Shown in pieces: positions 24,051 through 32,321 of a DNA stretch of 54,634 nucleotides (position 1 is its first letter; every line of letters begins with the position of its first letter). The stretch spans positions 1 through 54,634 of the forward strand of contig URMH01000015.1 of NCBI GenBank assembly GCA_900549015.1, in the 5' to 3' direction. This DNA comes from an uncultured Blautia sp. GTDB taxonomy: Bacteria > Bacillota > Clostridia > Lachnospirales > Lachnospiraceae. Position numbers and translations under genes: made by a program. The notes under the pieces were generated by a model that saw nothing but the letters and a program-made list of their open reading frames with translations, did no database searches and had not been told where the DNA came from.

Positions 24051-25442
24051 ATGAGTTCTGAAAGACTGATACTATCAGAGAAATACAAAGCCTTCCTGAA
24101 ATGCAATGCTCCGGTCGAGTTCCTTGAAGGGACTACGGCAGCAGGAAAAACCACAGTAGGCTTATTTAAGTTTATGTTAAAAGTGGCTGAGAGCCCCAAA
24201 AAGCTCCACATCATTGCCGCCAAAGATACCGGTACTGCAGAAAAGAATATCATTAACAAAGACCTGGGAATTATTGACGATTTTGGTGCGCTCACGGAAT
24301 ACAACGGCAACGGAACTAAAGATGATAAAATCCCGCATATTTTATTCCATACCTCCGGAGGAGATAAAGTTGTATACGTGATGGGATATGGAGACAAAAA
24401 GAAGTGGCAGAAAGCCCTCGGCGGTCAGTATGGCTGCCTGTATATAGACGAGATTAACACAGCAGATATAGATTTCGTCCGGGAATCTGCCATGCGTTGT
24501 GATTATCTCATGGCAACCCTGAATCCGGATGATCCAAACCTGGACGTATATAAAGAATATATCAACTGTTCCAGACCGCTTCCAGAATGGGAAAACGAAA
24601 CACCGAAAGAAATTAAAGATGAGCTGAAAGAAGAACCAAAACCCGGTTGGGTCCATTGGTTCTTTTCTTTTAAAGACAACGCAGGACTGCCGAAAGAGAA
24701 GCTGGATAAAATCATCCAGAACACACCCAAAGGGACTAAAATCTGGAAAAATAAGATTGAAGGTTTAAGAGGAAAAGCCACAGGGTTGGTATTCTCTAAT
24801 TTTGACCGCAAGCATCATGTAAAGACCAAAGAGTGGGCAAAACAGTTTCTTCGCAGCTCCGGAGGAAAAGAGTTTTTTATGTATTTCTCCGCGGCAGTAG
24901 ATACGTCCTATTCCCAGAAATCGCCGGATACCATAGCTATGTCATTTCTTGGGATTACAAACAAAGGACGCTGCATTGTCTTGTCCGAACGGGTATACAA
25001 CAATGCGGAACTGGATAAACCCCTTGCCCCTTCTGATACGGTTCAGAATCTTGTGGACTTCCTGAACCGGAATAAAAAAGAATGGGGACTTGCCAGAAAT
25101 GCGTTCCTCGACAATGCAGACCAGGCGACCATGCAGGAGTGGAATAAGTACAAACGCAGAAATGGATGTATTTACATGTTAAATGATGCCTGGAAACAGA
25201 TGGAGATCATTGACCGTATCAATGCACAGTTAGGGTGGCTGACATACGATGAGGAGGCGGGAATCGAACCATGCTTTTATGTACTGGACACCTGTACTAA
25301 TTATATTTCAGAGTTGGAACGCTATAGCTGGCAGGAAGATAAGGATAACACGCCGGAAGACAAGAACGACCATATGGTCAATTCTGTACAGTATTCGTGG
25401 ATCCCTTATCAGAGTAAGATTTTCAGGAGTGAGAAAAAATGA
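24051..25442 (+). CDS. Terminase large subunit (PBSX type)
   Basis: The 463-residue packaging motor has an N-terminal ATPase with Walker A EGTTAAGKTT (26-35) and Walker B LYIDEIN at about 130-136, and a C-terminal RNase H-like nuclease with an acidic residue in AAVDTSYSQKSPDTIAMSF. It cuts and pumps DNA into the procapsid through the portal. It overlaps the portal start by four bases. Confidence 0.94.
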   Translation: MSSERLILSEKYKAFLKCNAPVEFLEGTTAAGKTTVGLFKFMLKVAESPKKLHIIAAKDTGTAEKNIINKDLGIIDDFGALTEYNGNGTKDDKIPHILFHTSGGDKVVYVMGYGDKKKWQKALGGQYGCLYIDEINTADIDFVRESAMRCDYLMATLNPDDPNLDVYKEYINCSRPLPEWENETPKEIKDELKEEPKPGWVHWFFSFKDNAGLPKEKLDKIIQNTPKGTKIWKNKIEGLRGKATGLVFSNFDRKHHVKTKEWAKQFLRSSGGKEFFMYFSAAVDTSYSQKSPDTIAMSFLGITNKGRCIVLSERVYNNAELDKPLAPSDTVQNLVDFLNRNKKEWGLARNAFLDNADQATMQEWNKYKRRNGCIYMLNDAWKQMEIIDRINAQLGWLTYDEEAGIEPCFYVLDTCTNYISELERYSWQEDKDNTPEDKNDHMVNSVQYSWIPYQSKIFRSEKK

Positions 25443-26983
25443 ACTGGATACAGAATTTTGTAAAAAAGATTTTTAAGATCAAACCGGCAAGGGAAAAGGA
25501 AGTTGTGATCATAGAGCCGCACACATATCTTGCCGATGTCATAAGGAATAAGCTGTGGTATCGGGGAAATAGTGCAGAATTGGAGCAGTTTTTTAAAAAG
25601 ACTGCGAAATGGGATGCGGAGAAAGCCCGGTTCTGGGCAGCAGAGGCACAGGGCAGCGTAAGAAAGATACACAGCGGCATTGTATCCACTGTCATAGACC
25701 GTTATCGGGATATAGTGCTCGCGGATATGGATGGTATTTCCTTCGGGGAAGGGAAGAACGCCATAGAGGAACAGTGGCAAGAGATTTTTGAAAAAGGAAA
25801 GATCAACGAAGTGCTTGGAGAAGGCATTGCCGGAACCCTTGCATCCGGAGACGGCGCGTTTAAGATCACGACAGATGAATGCAGTCAGTATCCGATCGTG
25901 GAATTTTACGATGCGGAAAATGTGGATCTGGTTTACGTCCATTCCCGGTTAAAAGAAATCAAATTCTATACTTCTTACCAACAGAGAAACAAGGAGTTCC
26001 GATTAGAAGAAACGTATGGACATGGATATATCCGTTATAAGCTGTATGACGATTCCGGAAAAGAAACTTCCCTTAAGCTCCTCCCACAGACGGCGCACCT
26101 GATGGATGTAGGCATCGAAGGAGAACTGCTACTTGCAGTTCCGTTAAAAATCCTTCCTTCCGAAAAAAACAAGAACAGGGGGAAGGCTTTGTTTGACACA
26201 AAGACAGATGTTCTAGACGGACTGGATGAAGTGATCAGTCAGTGGATTGACGCCATAAGAATGGGACGTATTAAGAGATACATACCGGAAAACCTGATTC
26301 CCAGAGACCCGGATACCGGGGGGCTGTTACCGGCAAATCCGTTTGATAATGACTTTATTGCCATTGGGGATAATATGGGGGAAAAATCCAGTCATCAGGT
26401 AGAGATTTCCCAGCCGCAGATTTCCTACGAAGCATATGTAAACAGTTATATAAGCTTTTTGGATATGGTCCTGCAGGGGATCATGTCTCCATCCACACTG
26501 GGAATTGACCTGAAAAAGACAGACAACGCAGAATCCCAGAGAGAAAAGGAAAAAGTAACGCTTTATGTACGGAATAAAATTGTGGATGCCTTAAATGAGA
26601 CGATTCCGGAACTGTGCCGGGCAATCTTACAGTGCTATGACCTTATGTGCCAGAGAGCACCGGGGGAATATGAACCGGCAGTAAAATTTGGGGAATATGC
26701 GTCCCCTGATTTCGGAACTACTGTAGATACCGTAGGAAAAGCGCGGCAATATGGTGTAATGAGTCTGGAAACCTCGGTGGAACAGCTTTATGGGGACACG
26801 TGGACGAAAGAAGAAAAAGAAGCGGAAATAGCACGTTTGAAAGAAGAACAGGGAATCGGTAAAGTGGAAGAGCCGGGCGTTAATCTGGATGCTGGCGGAT
26901 TTAAAGTGGACACAGGAGGAGATGGGCTGAATGATGGTAAAAATAGGCGAAAAGATTTGGGAAGTGAGCCGAAAGAGGTATGA
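25439..26983 (+). CDS. Portal protein
   Basis: The 514-residue protein resembles the SPP1-type portal family (Phage_prot_Gp6): an N-terminal IEPHTYLADVIRNKLWYRGN, a central KFYTSYQQRNKEF segment, and C-terminal VEISQPQISYEAYVNSYISF and LGIDLKKTDNAESQREKEK. It forms the dodecameric DNA gate at a capsid vertex. It has ATGA coupling with the terminase. Confidence 0.9.
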   Translation: MNWIQNFVKKIFKIKPAREKEVVIIEPHTYLADVIRNKLWYRGNSAELEQFFKKTAKWDAEKARFWAAEAQGSVRKIHSGIVSTVIDRYRDIVLADMDGISFGEGKNAIEEQWQEIFEKGKINEVLGEGIAGTLASGDGAFKITTDECSQYPIVEFYDAENVDLVYVHSRLKEIKFYTSYQQRNKEFRLEETYGHGYIRYKLYDDSGKETSLKLLPQTAHLMDVGIEGELLLAVPLKILPSEKNKNRGKALFDTKTDVLDGLDEVISQWIDAIRMGRIKRYIPENLIPRDPDTGGLLPANPFDNDFIAIGDNMGEKSSHQVEISQPQISYEAYVNSYISFLDMVLQGIMSPSTLGIDLKKTDNAESQREKEKVTLYVRNKIVDALNETIPELCRAILQCYDLMCQRAPGEYEPAVKFGEYASPDFGTTVDTVGKARQYGVMSLETSVEQLYGDTWTKEEKEAEIARLKEEQGIGKVEEPGVNLDAGGFKVDTGGDGLNDGKNRRKDLGSEPKEV

Positions 26984-27152
26984 GAGCATTCTTGCGGTAG
27001 GAAAAGAACAGGTCCCTTTTGGCGTGTATGCGATTGAAAAAGACGGACAGGCAGAAATACGTCATGATCATTGCAAAAGCATTACTCAGCTCAAGGCACT
27101 GACCCGGCAGTTTAAAAGCCAGGGATTTAAGGTGTATGCGAACGGGAGGTAG
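26931..27152 (+). CDS. Small hypothetical head-cluster protein
   Basis: The 73-residue protein overlaps the end of the portal gene by 53 bases in another frame and has AGGAGGAG before its start (ATG 26931 or 26934). The sequence ends in a compact basic fold (KALTRQFKSQGFKVYANG). Found between portal and minor head protein genes; role unknown. Confidence 0.6.
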   Translation: MMVKIGEKIWEVSRKRYESILAVGKEQVPFGVYAIEKDGQAEIRHDHCKSITQLKALTRQFKSQGFKVYANGR

Positions 27153-27157
27153 TCCTA

Positions 27158-27988
27158 TTGCCTAAAATAAATAATGAATATGACATTGGAAAAGCGTTTG
27201 AAGCTATTGAAAACGAATTGATCACTTCTATGATGCGGAATATGCGCAGCCATAAGGAAGAGGAGATCAAAGAGGATAAGCAATGGACTATGTGGCAGGC
27301 GGAACAGTTAAAGGCTCTGGAAAAATACAAAAAGATCAATCAGAAAAAATATGGAAAGCGTTTTAAAAGCCTCAACCTGAAAATAGAGGAATTAATCAGG
27401 GCGGCAAAAGATGAGGGGGACATGGAACAGGAGATTGCCATATTGGAAGCCATAAAAAAAGGATTCCCGGCAAAGAGAATTTCCAAAGGTGCAGCAGCGG
27501 AGTTTTTTAAGCTGAATGAAAGGAAGCTGGAAGCGCTGGTAAAAGCCACTACGGACGATATGAAAAAGGCTGAAACAGCCGTTCTTCGCATGGCAGCAGA
27601 CCAGTACCGAAAAATTATCTTTAACGCCCAGGTATATGCCAATACCGGGGCTGGAACTTATGAAAAAGCGGTAGATATGGCGGCAAAAGATTTTCTCTCT
27701 GCAGGATTGAACTGTGTGGAATATGCAAATGGAGCAAGACACACGCTTTCGGATTATGCAGATATGGCAATCCGGACAGCCTGCAAGAGAGCATACCTGC
27801 AAGGCGAAGGAATGAAGCGTCAGGAATGGGGAATCCATACCGTTATTGTAAATAAGCGTGGAAACCCTTGCCCGAAATGCCTTCCGTTCTGCGGGAAGGT
27901 GCTGATTGATGATGTATGGAGTGGTGGGACATCAAGAGACGGACCGTATCCGTTAATGTCAAAAGCAATAGCTTCAGGGCTCTACCAT
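27158..27988 (+). CDS. Minor head protein (Phage_min_cap2) fused to a zincin domain - exon 1
   Basis: Exon 1 encodes 277 residues of the minor capsid/head morphogenesis family, with long helices and a C-terminal cysteine pair (KRGNPCPKCLPFCGKV) leading into GPYPLMSKAIASGLYH. The start is TTG or an upstream alternative and has GGGAGG before it. Reading on past 27988 gives an immediate TGA, because a group I intron begins there. After splicing, translation continues with PRCKDSHTTYF in exon 2, restoring the family's conserved YHPxC motif. The complete protein is 574 residues. Confidence 0.88.
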
Positions 27989-28115
27989 TGAATGTTGAGT
28001 TTGGGTGGTAGTAAAACGGTGTGAACCGCATTACAAAGCGGGTGTATATGACATAAAAAAATAATAGTTATATGCTAACGGGGAACGGAGAAATCACAAT
28101 CCCGTGCTAAGAAAC

Positions 28116-28144
28116 TTGAGTAGTCCTTGCAAGTGTGATATAAT
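28116..28144 (+). promoter_or_regulatory. Promoter for the intron-encoded HNH gene
   Basis: TTGAGT (28116-28121), 17-base spacer, TATAAT (28139-28144), 22 bases before the HNH start. It would let the endonuclease be made from the prophage even when late genes are silent. Confidence 0.55.
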
Positions 28145-28165
28145 CCTAATGAGGAGGAATATCAC

Positions 28166-28732
28166 ATGGAGCTTTGGAAAGATGTAATTGGCTATGAGGG
28201 TGTTTATCAAGTAAGTAATACAGGGAAAATAAAAAGAATTGGAGCATATACAAATCAAACAGGAAAAACGTGGCGCAGTGAACGTATATTAAAACCAGCA
28301 ACAAAAAGCAGGGGCTATATGTATGTTCAGCTTTCTAAAAACGGGAAAATAAGCCCGAAGCATGTGCATAGACTTGTAGCAGAGGCATTTATCCCCAACC
28401 CCGAAAACAAACCTACTGTAAACCATAAAAATGGGAACAAAGCAGATAATTCAGTGGAAAATTTAGAGTGGGCGACGTATACAGAAAATAATATGCACAG
28501 TGTTAGAATTTTGGGAAACGATAGGCAGATTGAATACGCTATTAAAAAACCAGTACTACAGTTTGGTTTGAACGGAAATTTTATTGCTGAATACCCATCT
28601 TACAGAGAAGCACAAAGACAGACAGGGATTAATTCCATAGATGTTGTTTGCCGAGGAGAACGACAGAAAGGAAGAAAACAAAAAACGGCAGGCGGATATA
28701 TATGGAAATATAAAGAAGATATTCAAGTTTAA
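28166..28732 (+). CDS. HNH homing endonuclease (NUMOD4-HNH-NUMOD1)
   Basis: The 188-residue protein has an N-terminal NUMOD4 segment (LWKDVIGYEGVYQVSNTGKI), an HNH core (PKHVHRLVAEAF, then TVNHKNGNKADNSVENLEW) with the catalytic His-Asn-His pattern, and a C-terminal NUMOD1 DNA-binding repeat (PVLQFGLNGNFIAEYPSYRE). This is the I-HmuI-like type. It would cut intronless copies of the head gene to spread the intron. GAGGAGG precedes the ATG and the gene is intact. Confidence 0.93.
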   Translation: MELWKDVIGYEGVYQVSNTGKIKRIGAYTNQTGKTWRSERILKPATKSRGYMYVQLSKNGKISPKHVHRLVAEAFIPNPENKPTVNHKNGNKADNSVENLEWATYTENNMHSVRILGNDRQIEYAIKKPVLQFGLNGNFIAEYPSYREAQRQTGINSIDVVCRGERQKGRKQKTAGGYIWKYKEDIQV

Positions 28733-28834
28733 AGTGTAGAGACTATTCCGAAAGGAAGTAGGGCGGAGACGTACCGCTCGAAGCGCACCGCACCTATTAA
28801 GGGTGATGAGATAGTCCGATATTGAAAAATATAG

Positions 28835-29728
28835 CCAAGATGCAAAGACAGCCATACCACTTACTTCCCTGGTATATTCACAGCAGACGACACCTGGACG
28901 AAGGAAGAACTGGAAGCAATCGGTCTGAATGCCAAAAGGGAAGCCCGGCAGCAGTACGCGGAAAGACAGGAGAAACGGTTCGGGAGACTGGCGGAGAACT
29001 CGTTGGATCCGGAGAATCAAAACCGGTATGAACATAAATTCCGACAATGGAAGGAAATAGAAGCATCTTATGCAGAGCAGATTGATTTTTCCAAATTATT
29101 TAGGAGAAAAGAAGAAAAAGAACTTGAAATACAGAAAAAGAGGTTTTATCGTAGTTTACTCCGCATTGAAAATGAGGATATATATCAGATGCTTCGAGAG
29201 GCATACTTACGAGCGGATATACAAAGGGCGAAGGGAAAGCGCTCTTATTTCAATCGAGAAGAAAAAAGGATATATATCACAAAGGAAGCGGGAGGGGATA
29301 CGATAGCTCATGAGTTATTCCATGAGATTGACTATCTTTATGGAATTACAGAACATGGAGCATTAACGAAGGAGATTTCTAAAGATTATTTCAGGTTAAG
29401 CAAAATGAGCCGTGGAAAAACTGTTGGTAATATGTTATACTCAAAGTATCCTGATATATTTGATCCTGCGTATGAATGTTTAATCATGAAAGAAAAATAC
29501 AGAGGTATATCAGACATATTAAATGGTATGTTGCAGGGAAAAGAGAATTTTGGATATGGTCACAGCAAGGAGTATTGGAAAAGGGAAAAAGCGCTGGAAA
29601 GAGAAACTTGGGCACAATGTGGAAGAATGTATTATGCGGAAGATGAAGAAGTGCATGAGATGATAAAACAAATATTCCCAAATGTTTCCAAGGAGTTTGA
29701 ACGTATACTGAAGGAGATGGTCAAATAA
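28835..29728 (+). CDS. Minor head protein fused to a zincin domain - exon 2
   Basis: Exon 2 adds 297 residues. It finishes the head domain (HPRCKDSH, then FTADDTWTKEELEAIGLN and KRFGRLAENSLDPENQ), then enters a separate domain from about residue 355 of the spliced protein. This has HELFH at 436-440 in a GGDTIAHELFHEIDYLYG context and a candidate third zinc ligand at Glu534 (ERETWAQCGRMYY). The pattern is that of zincin effector domains in polymorphic toxins. Head-associated toxin fusions are known in MuF-type phage proteins; delivery with DNA or action on the host is inferred. Confidence 0.85.
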   Translation, partial: PRCKDSHTTYFPGIFTADDTWTKEELEAIGLNAKREARQQYAERQEKRFGRLAENSLDPENQNRYEHKFRQWKEIEASYAEQIDFSKLFRRKEEKELEIQKKRFYRSLLRIENEDIYQMLREAYLRADIQRAKGKRSYFNREEKRIYITKEAGGDTIAHELFHEIDYLYGITEHGALTKEISKDYFRLSKMSRGKTVGNMLYSKYPDIFDPAYECLIMKEKYRGISDILNGMLQGKENFGYGHSKEYWKREKALERETWAQCGRMYYAEDEEVHEMIKQIFPNVSKEFERILKEMVK

Positions 29729-29922
29729 TGTGGCATGGAAAAAATACCGATGAGCTGAAAAGATTAAATGAAGAATATTATGCTATGTTTGGAATATATC
29801 CGTGGGGGTATGTAGATGTAGACTACGGAAACAATGAATATGAGGAGTATGTACAGGACATCAAAGAAGCTATGAAGCAAAGAAAAGAGATTCCAGATCT
29901 TTACCCATATGAGGAAGAGTAA
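29728..29922 (+). CDS. Small acidic protein, candidate immunity to the zincin domain
   Basis: The 64-residue protein (pI clearly acidic) shares one base with the stop of the zincin-fused head gene, so it is coupled to it. Sequence: WHGKNTDELKRLNEEYYAMF, then a GNNEYEEYVQDIKEAMKQRK helix. No known family is recognised. Small acidic proteins directly after a toxin domain are typical immunity proteins; that role is an inference from position and charge. Confidence 0.55.
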   Translation: MWHGKNTDELKRLNEEYYAMFGIYPWGYVDVDYGNNEYEEYVQDIKEAMKQRKEIPDLYPYEEE

Positions 29923-29936
29923 CAGGAATAAAGAAT

Positions 29937-30002
29937 TTGACTAAGAATCAGTTAGAATCCTATCAACGGCAATTGAAGGAATATAGAAAGGACGGTAAAT
30001 GA
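29937..30002 (+). CDS. 21-codon micro-ORF coupled to the next gene
   Basis: TTG 29937 (AGGAATAAAGAA upstream) starts LTKNQLESYQRQLKEYRKDG, and its TGA overlaps the next ATG as ATGA. The length is too small to judge coding; coupling is the main support. It could be a leader peptide or remnant. Confidence 0.3.
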   Translation: MTKNQLESYQRQLKEYRKDGK

Positions 30003-30214
30003 TGAGGTATAAAGTAGTTAGCCAGTGGAAAATAGGGAAATATCTGGCACTTGAATTAAATCAGAGCCTGCCCAAAACAGAATATACTAAATATAAAATT
30101 TCTGGGAAGGAATATGAGCCTGTTCCGGTATATGACCTTCCGAATCATATTGCGATAGAAGCTACAGGAGATTTTGAAGGGGAAGAAGTAGAATTTATTC
30201 AATACGTCTTCTGA
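29999..30214 (+). CDS. Small hypothetical protein after the zincin gene
   Basis: The 71-residue protein (start ATG 29999 or 30002, GAAAGGA upstream) has alternating beta pattern (RYKVVSQWKIGKYLALELNQ and EPVPVYDLPNHIAIEATGDF). No family recognised. It is at the end of the toxin/immunity-like insertion, and the DNA from 29000 to 30214 is more AT-rich than the flanking head genes, suggesting joint acquisition. Confidence 0.6.
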   Translation: MMRYKVVSQWKIGKYLALELNQSLPKTEYTKYKISGKEYEPVPVYDLPNHIAIEATGDFEGEEVEFIQYVF

Positions 30215-30278
30215 GGAATAAAAATGTCCTTTACAGAAGAAGAGAATAAGATTGCTATAATTAGCGTATAATAAATAG

Positions 30279-30453
30279 GCTTTACCCGGGCAATTATTTG
30301 AGGTGGAAAATTTCGCACGATCCACGCGCCGATGGTACTGACAAGGGGAAACCCTGAGAGATGCAGGAGAAACGTGCGCCTGCCAAATAATTGTTCGGTT
30401 AAGCAAATATAGATTATTTGATACCACCAGTCAGAAAGACCGGTGGTATTTTT
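30279..30453 (+). ncRNA. Free-standing structured RNA with a 5S-rRNA-like block
   Basis: The 350-base gap 30215-30564 holds TATAAT boxes (30256-30261, 30267-30272), then an RNA closed by a perfect 10-bp helix (30291-30300 with 30384-30393). Inside are GTGGA/TCCAC (30303-30307 with 30321-30325), a possible pseudoknot CGCACG/CGTGCG (30314-30319 with 30373-30378) and AGGG-GAAA-CCCT. The stretch GCGCCGATGGTACTG (from 30326) matches, from memory, the loop E strand of Firmicutes 5S rRNA. It ends in an intrinsic terminator. Confidence 0.6.
30421..30453 (+). terminator. Intrinsic terminator of the structured RNA
   Basis: ATACCACC-A-GTC (30421-30432) pairs with GAC-C-GGTGGTAT (30438-30449) around AGAAA, followed by TTTTA. 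It would also stop transcripts from the upstream head genes. Confidence 0.8.
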
Positions 30454-30470
30454 ATACTCATTTTTAAATA

Positions 30471-30486
30471 ATTGCGCCGGCGCAAT
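30471..30486 (+). repeat. 16-bp palindrome, copy 1
   Basis: ATTGCGCCGGCGCAAT is a perfect palindrome just after a terminator. Its 14-bp centre recurs only at 44065-44078 among the sequence I inspected, again after a terminator and before the next gene group. Confidence 0.7.
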
Positions 30487-30564
30487 GGGAGAAAGCACGC
30501 GGTAAAGAACCGGGTGTTATTTTTATGTCCGGAATGACGTTAAACTACCAGAAAGGAGAAAAAA

Positions 30565-31164
30565 ATGACACAGGAACAGTTTGAAGCCCTCGGTATCGAA
30601 AAGAACCTTGCCGGGAAGGCAGCAGAGGCGTCCAAAAAGGAACTGGAAGGGTATGTATCAAAAGATACCTACGATCAGTTGGAGCAGCAGAAGAACCAGT
30701 TAGAAACCTCCGTCAATGATTACAAGACACAGATGGAGACACTGAAAACGGCGGCAGGGGACAACGAAGACCTGAAAAACCAGATTGCACAGCTTCAGCA
30801 GCAGAATCAGCAGAAAGACCAGGAACACCAGAAAGAACTGAAAGAGCTGAAGCTCACAAATGCCATTAAGATGGCTGTTGCTGCATCTGCGCAGGACAGT
30901 GAACTGGTAGCCGGGCTGTTAGATCGTAATAAGCTGATTCTGGGAGATGACGGGAAGATCACAGGTCTGGACGAACAGGTAAAAGCCCTAAAAGAAAGCA
31001 AACCGTTTCTCTTCAAAACAGAACAGAAACCTACGGTAAAAAGAGGGTTCTTCCCGATCGGGGGAAAAGAAACCGGAGAGGACAACGGAAACGAAGGCGG
31101 ACGTATGACAATGAAGGAAGCGATTGCAGCAAAATTAAATATGGGAACCGATGGAAAGGAGTAA
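30565..31164 (+). CDS. Capsid scaffolding protein (Phage_GP20 type)
   Basis: The 199-residue protein is mostly coiled coil at about 30-95 (QLEQQKNQLETSVNDYKTQM, then QIAQLQQQNQQKDQEHQKEL) with a C-terminal PFLFKTEQKPTVKRGFFPIGG segment, as in the GP20/scaffold family. It guides capsid assembly and is absent from the mature particle. AGAAAGGAG precedes the ATG, and the major capsid gene follows by six bases. Confidence 0.88.
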   Translation: MTQEQFEALGIEKNLAGKAAEASKKELEGYVSKDTYDQLEQQKNQLETSVNDYKTQMETLKTAAGDNEDLKNQIAQLQQQNQQKDQEHQKELKELKLTNAIKMAVAASAQDSELVAGLLDRNKLILGDDGKITGLDEQVKALKESKPFLFKTEQKPTVKRGFFPIGGKETGEDNGNEGGRMTMKEAIAAKLNMGTDGKE

Positions 31165-31170
31165 TAAGAA

Positions 31171-32127
31171 ATGGCAATTACATTAGAAGAAGCAAAAAAG
31201 AATGTGCAGGACGATTTGCAGATGGGCGTAATCGATGAATTCCAGAAATCAAACTGGATACTGGAACATATCCCCTTTGACGATGCCGTGTCCCCTACGG
31301 GCGGCGGCGCGACACCAAGTTACAGCTACACACGTTTAAAAACACAGCCAACGGCGCAGTTCCGTGAGATCAACAAAGAGTACACACCTTCGGAAGTTAC
31401 CAAAGAGAGACATACTGTAGAGATCAAAGTGTTTGGAGGTTCTTACGAAATCGACCGTATTATTGCCAATATGGGCGGTATCGTAAGCGAAGTGGAGCTT
31501 CAGCAGTCTCAGAAAATCAAAGCGGCACAGGCGCTGTTTAACGACACCTTTATCAATGGAGATACAGGAAAAGATTCAAAGGCGTTTGATGGACTGGACA
31601 AAGCCCTGACAGGCAGCAGTACAGAATACAATAAAGGTGGAAGCATTGATTTATCTACGTCTGAGATGGTAACAAAGAACTACCAGTATTTTCTGGATAT
31701 GTTAGATGAGTTTCTGGGAGGACTGGACGGAACGCCTTCCTGCATTATGGGAAACAATAAATTGATCGCCAAATTAAGGGCGTGTGCAAGAAGGGCAAGT
31801 ATGTATCAGGTAACAAAAGACAACTGGGGAAATCAGGTAGAAAGCTATGGAGGAATCCCATTTGTTGACATGAAAACAAAACCGGGAACAAATGATGAGG
31901 TTGTAAAAATCGAAGATGAGGAAGGAACAACCTCGCTTTATGTGGCACGTCTTGCTATGGATGGGCTTCACGCCGTATCGTTCGCCGGGGCGGCGCCGGT
32001 ACAGACCTGGCTTCCAGATTTCTCTACAGCCGGAGCGGTAAAAAAAGGAGAGGTAGAAATGAATGCTGCCATTGCCCTGAAAGCATCAAAGGCAGCCGGA
32101 GTATTTCGCGGAATCAAAGTAAAATAG
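31171..32127 (+). CDS. Major capsid protein (HK97-like fold)
   Basis: The 318-residue protein is placed directly after the scaffold gene and has typical features of HK97-type shell proteins: an N-terminal arm (EEAKKNVQDDLQMGVIDEFQ), a core with NDTFINGDTGKDSKAFDGL and IMGNNKLIAKLRACARRASM, and a C-terminal LAMDGLHAVSFAGAAPVQTW. Forms the icosahedral shell. Confidence 0.88.
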   Translation: MAITLEEAKKNVQDDLQMGVIDEFQKSNWILEHIPFDDAVSPTGGGATPSYSYTRLKTQPTAQFREINKEYTPSEVTKERHTVEIKVFGGSYEIDRIIANMGGIVSEVELQQSQKIKAAQALFNDTFINGDTGKDSKAFDGLDKALTGSSTEYNKGGSIDLSTSEMVTKNYQYFLDMLDEFLGGLDGTPSCIMGNNKLIAKLRACARRASMYQVTKDNWGNQVESYGGIPFVDMKTKPGTNDEVVKIEDEEGTTSLYVARLAMDGLHAVSFAGAAPVQTWLPDFSTAGAVKKGEVEMNAAIALKASKAAGVFRGIKVK

Positions 32128-32137
32128 GAGGTACAGC

Positions 32138-32320
32138 ATGAAGATATATAGCCCGAACAGGGAGTATACAGGTGTGTCTGCGTCTGTTCCATTCTGCAAC
32201 GGGGTAGGAGAGACAGGAGACTCGTATCTGATTAAATGGTTCCGGGACCACGGGTATACCGTGGAAGAGCCGGAGGCGAAAACAGCAGGAAAAACAGCGA
32301 CAAAGAAGGCTGGTAACTGA
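32138..32320 (+). CDS. Small head-cluster hypothetical protein
   Basis: The 60-residue protein (MKIYSPNREYTGVSASVPFC start, lysine/alanine-rich end) sits between major capsid and connector genes with AGGAGG upstream. Similar small proteins occur at this place in many phages; possible decoration role, not proven. Confidence 0.65.
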   Translation: MKIYSPNREYTGVSASVPFCNGVGETGDSYLIKWFRDHGYTVEEPEAKTAGKTATKKAGN

Positions 32321-32321
32321 T

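Larger units (their letters stand above)
27989..28834 (+). ncRNA. Group I self-splicing intron with HNH endonuclease
   Basis: The intron interrupts the minor head gene. P1: exon CTACCAT (27982-27988) pairs with intron GTGGTAG (28005-28011), giving the required G-U pair at the 5' splice site. P10: exon-2 CCAA (28835-28838) pairs with TTGG (28001-28004). The last intron base is G (28834). Near the 3' end AGACTAT (28740-28746) and ATAGTCC (28811-28817) fit the P7 guanosine-binding element. The 846-base length is explained by the endonuclease gene inside. Confidence 0.92.

Noticed and set aside
29003..29728. Zincin gene as an independent gene starting at TTG 29003
   Set aside because: The codon lies inside conserved head-protein sequence that continues in frame from exon 2 at 28835; the spliced fusion explains it better.
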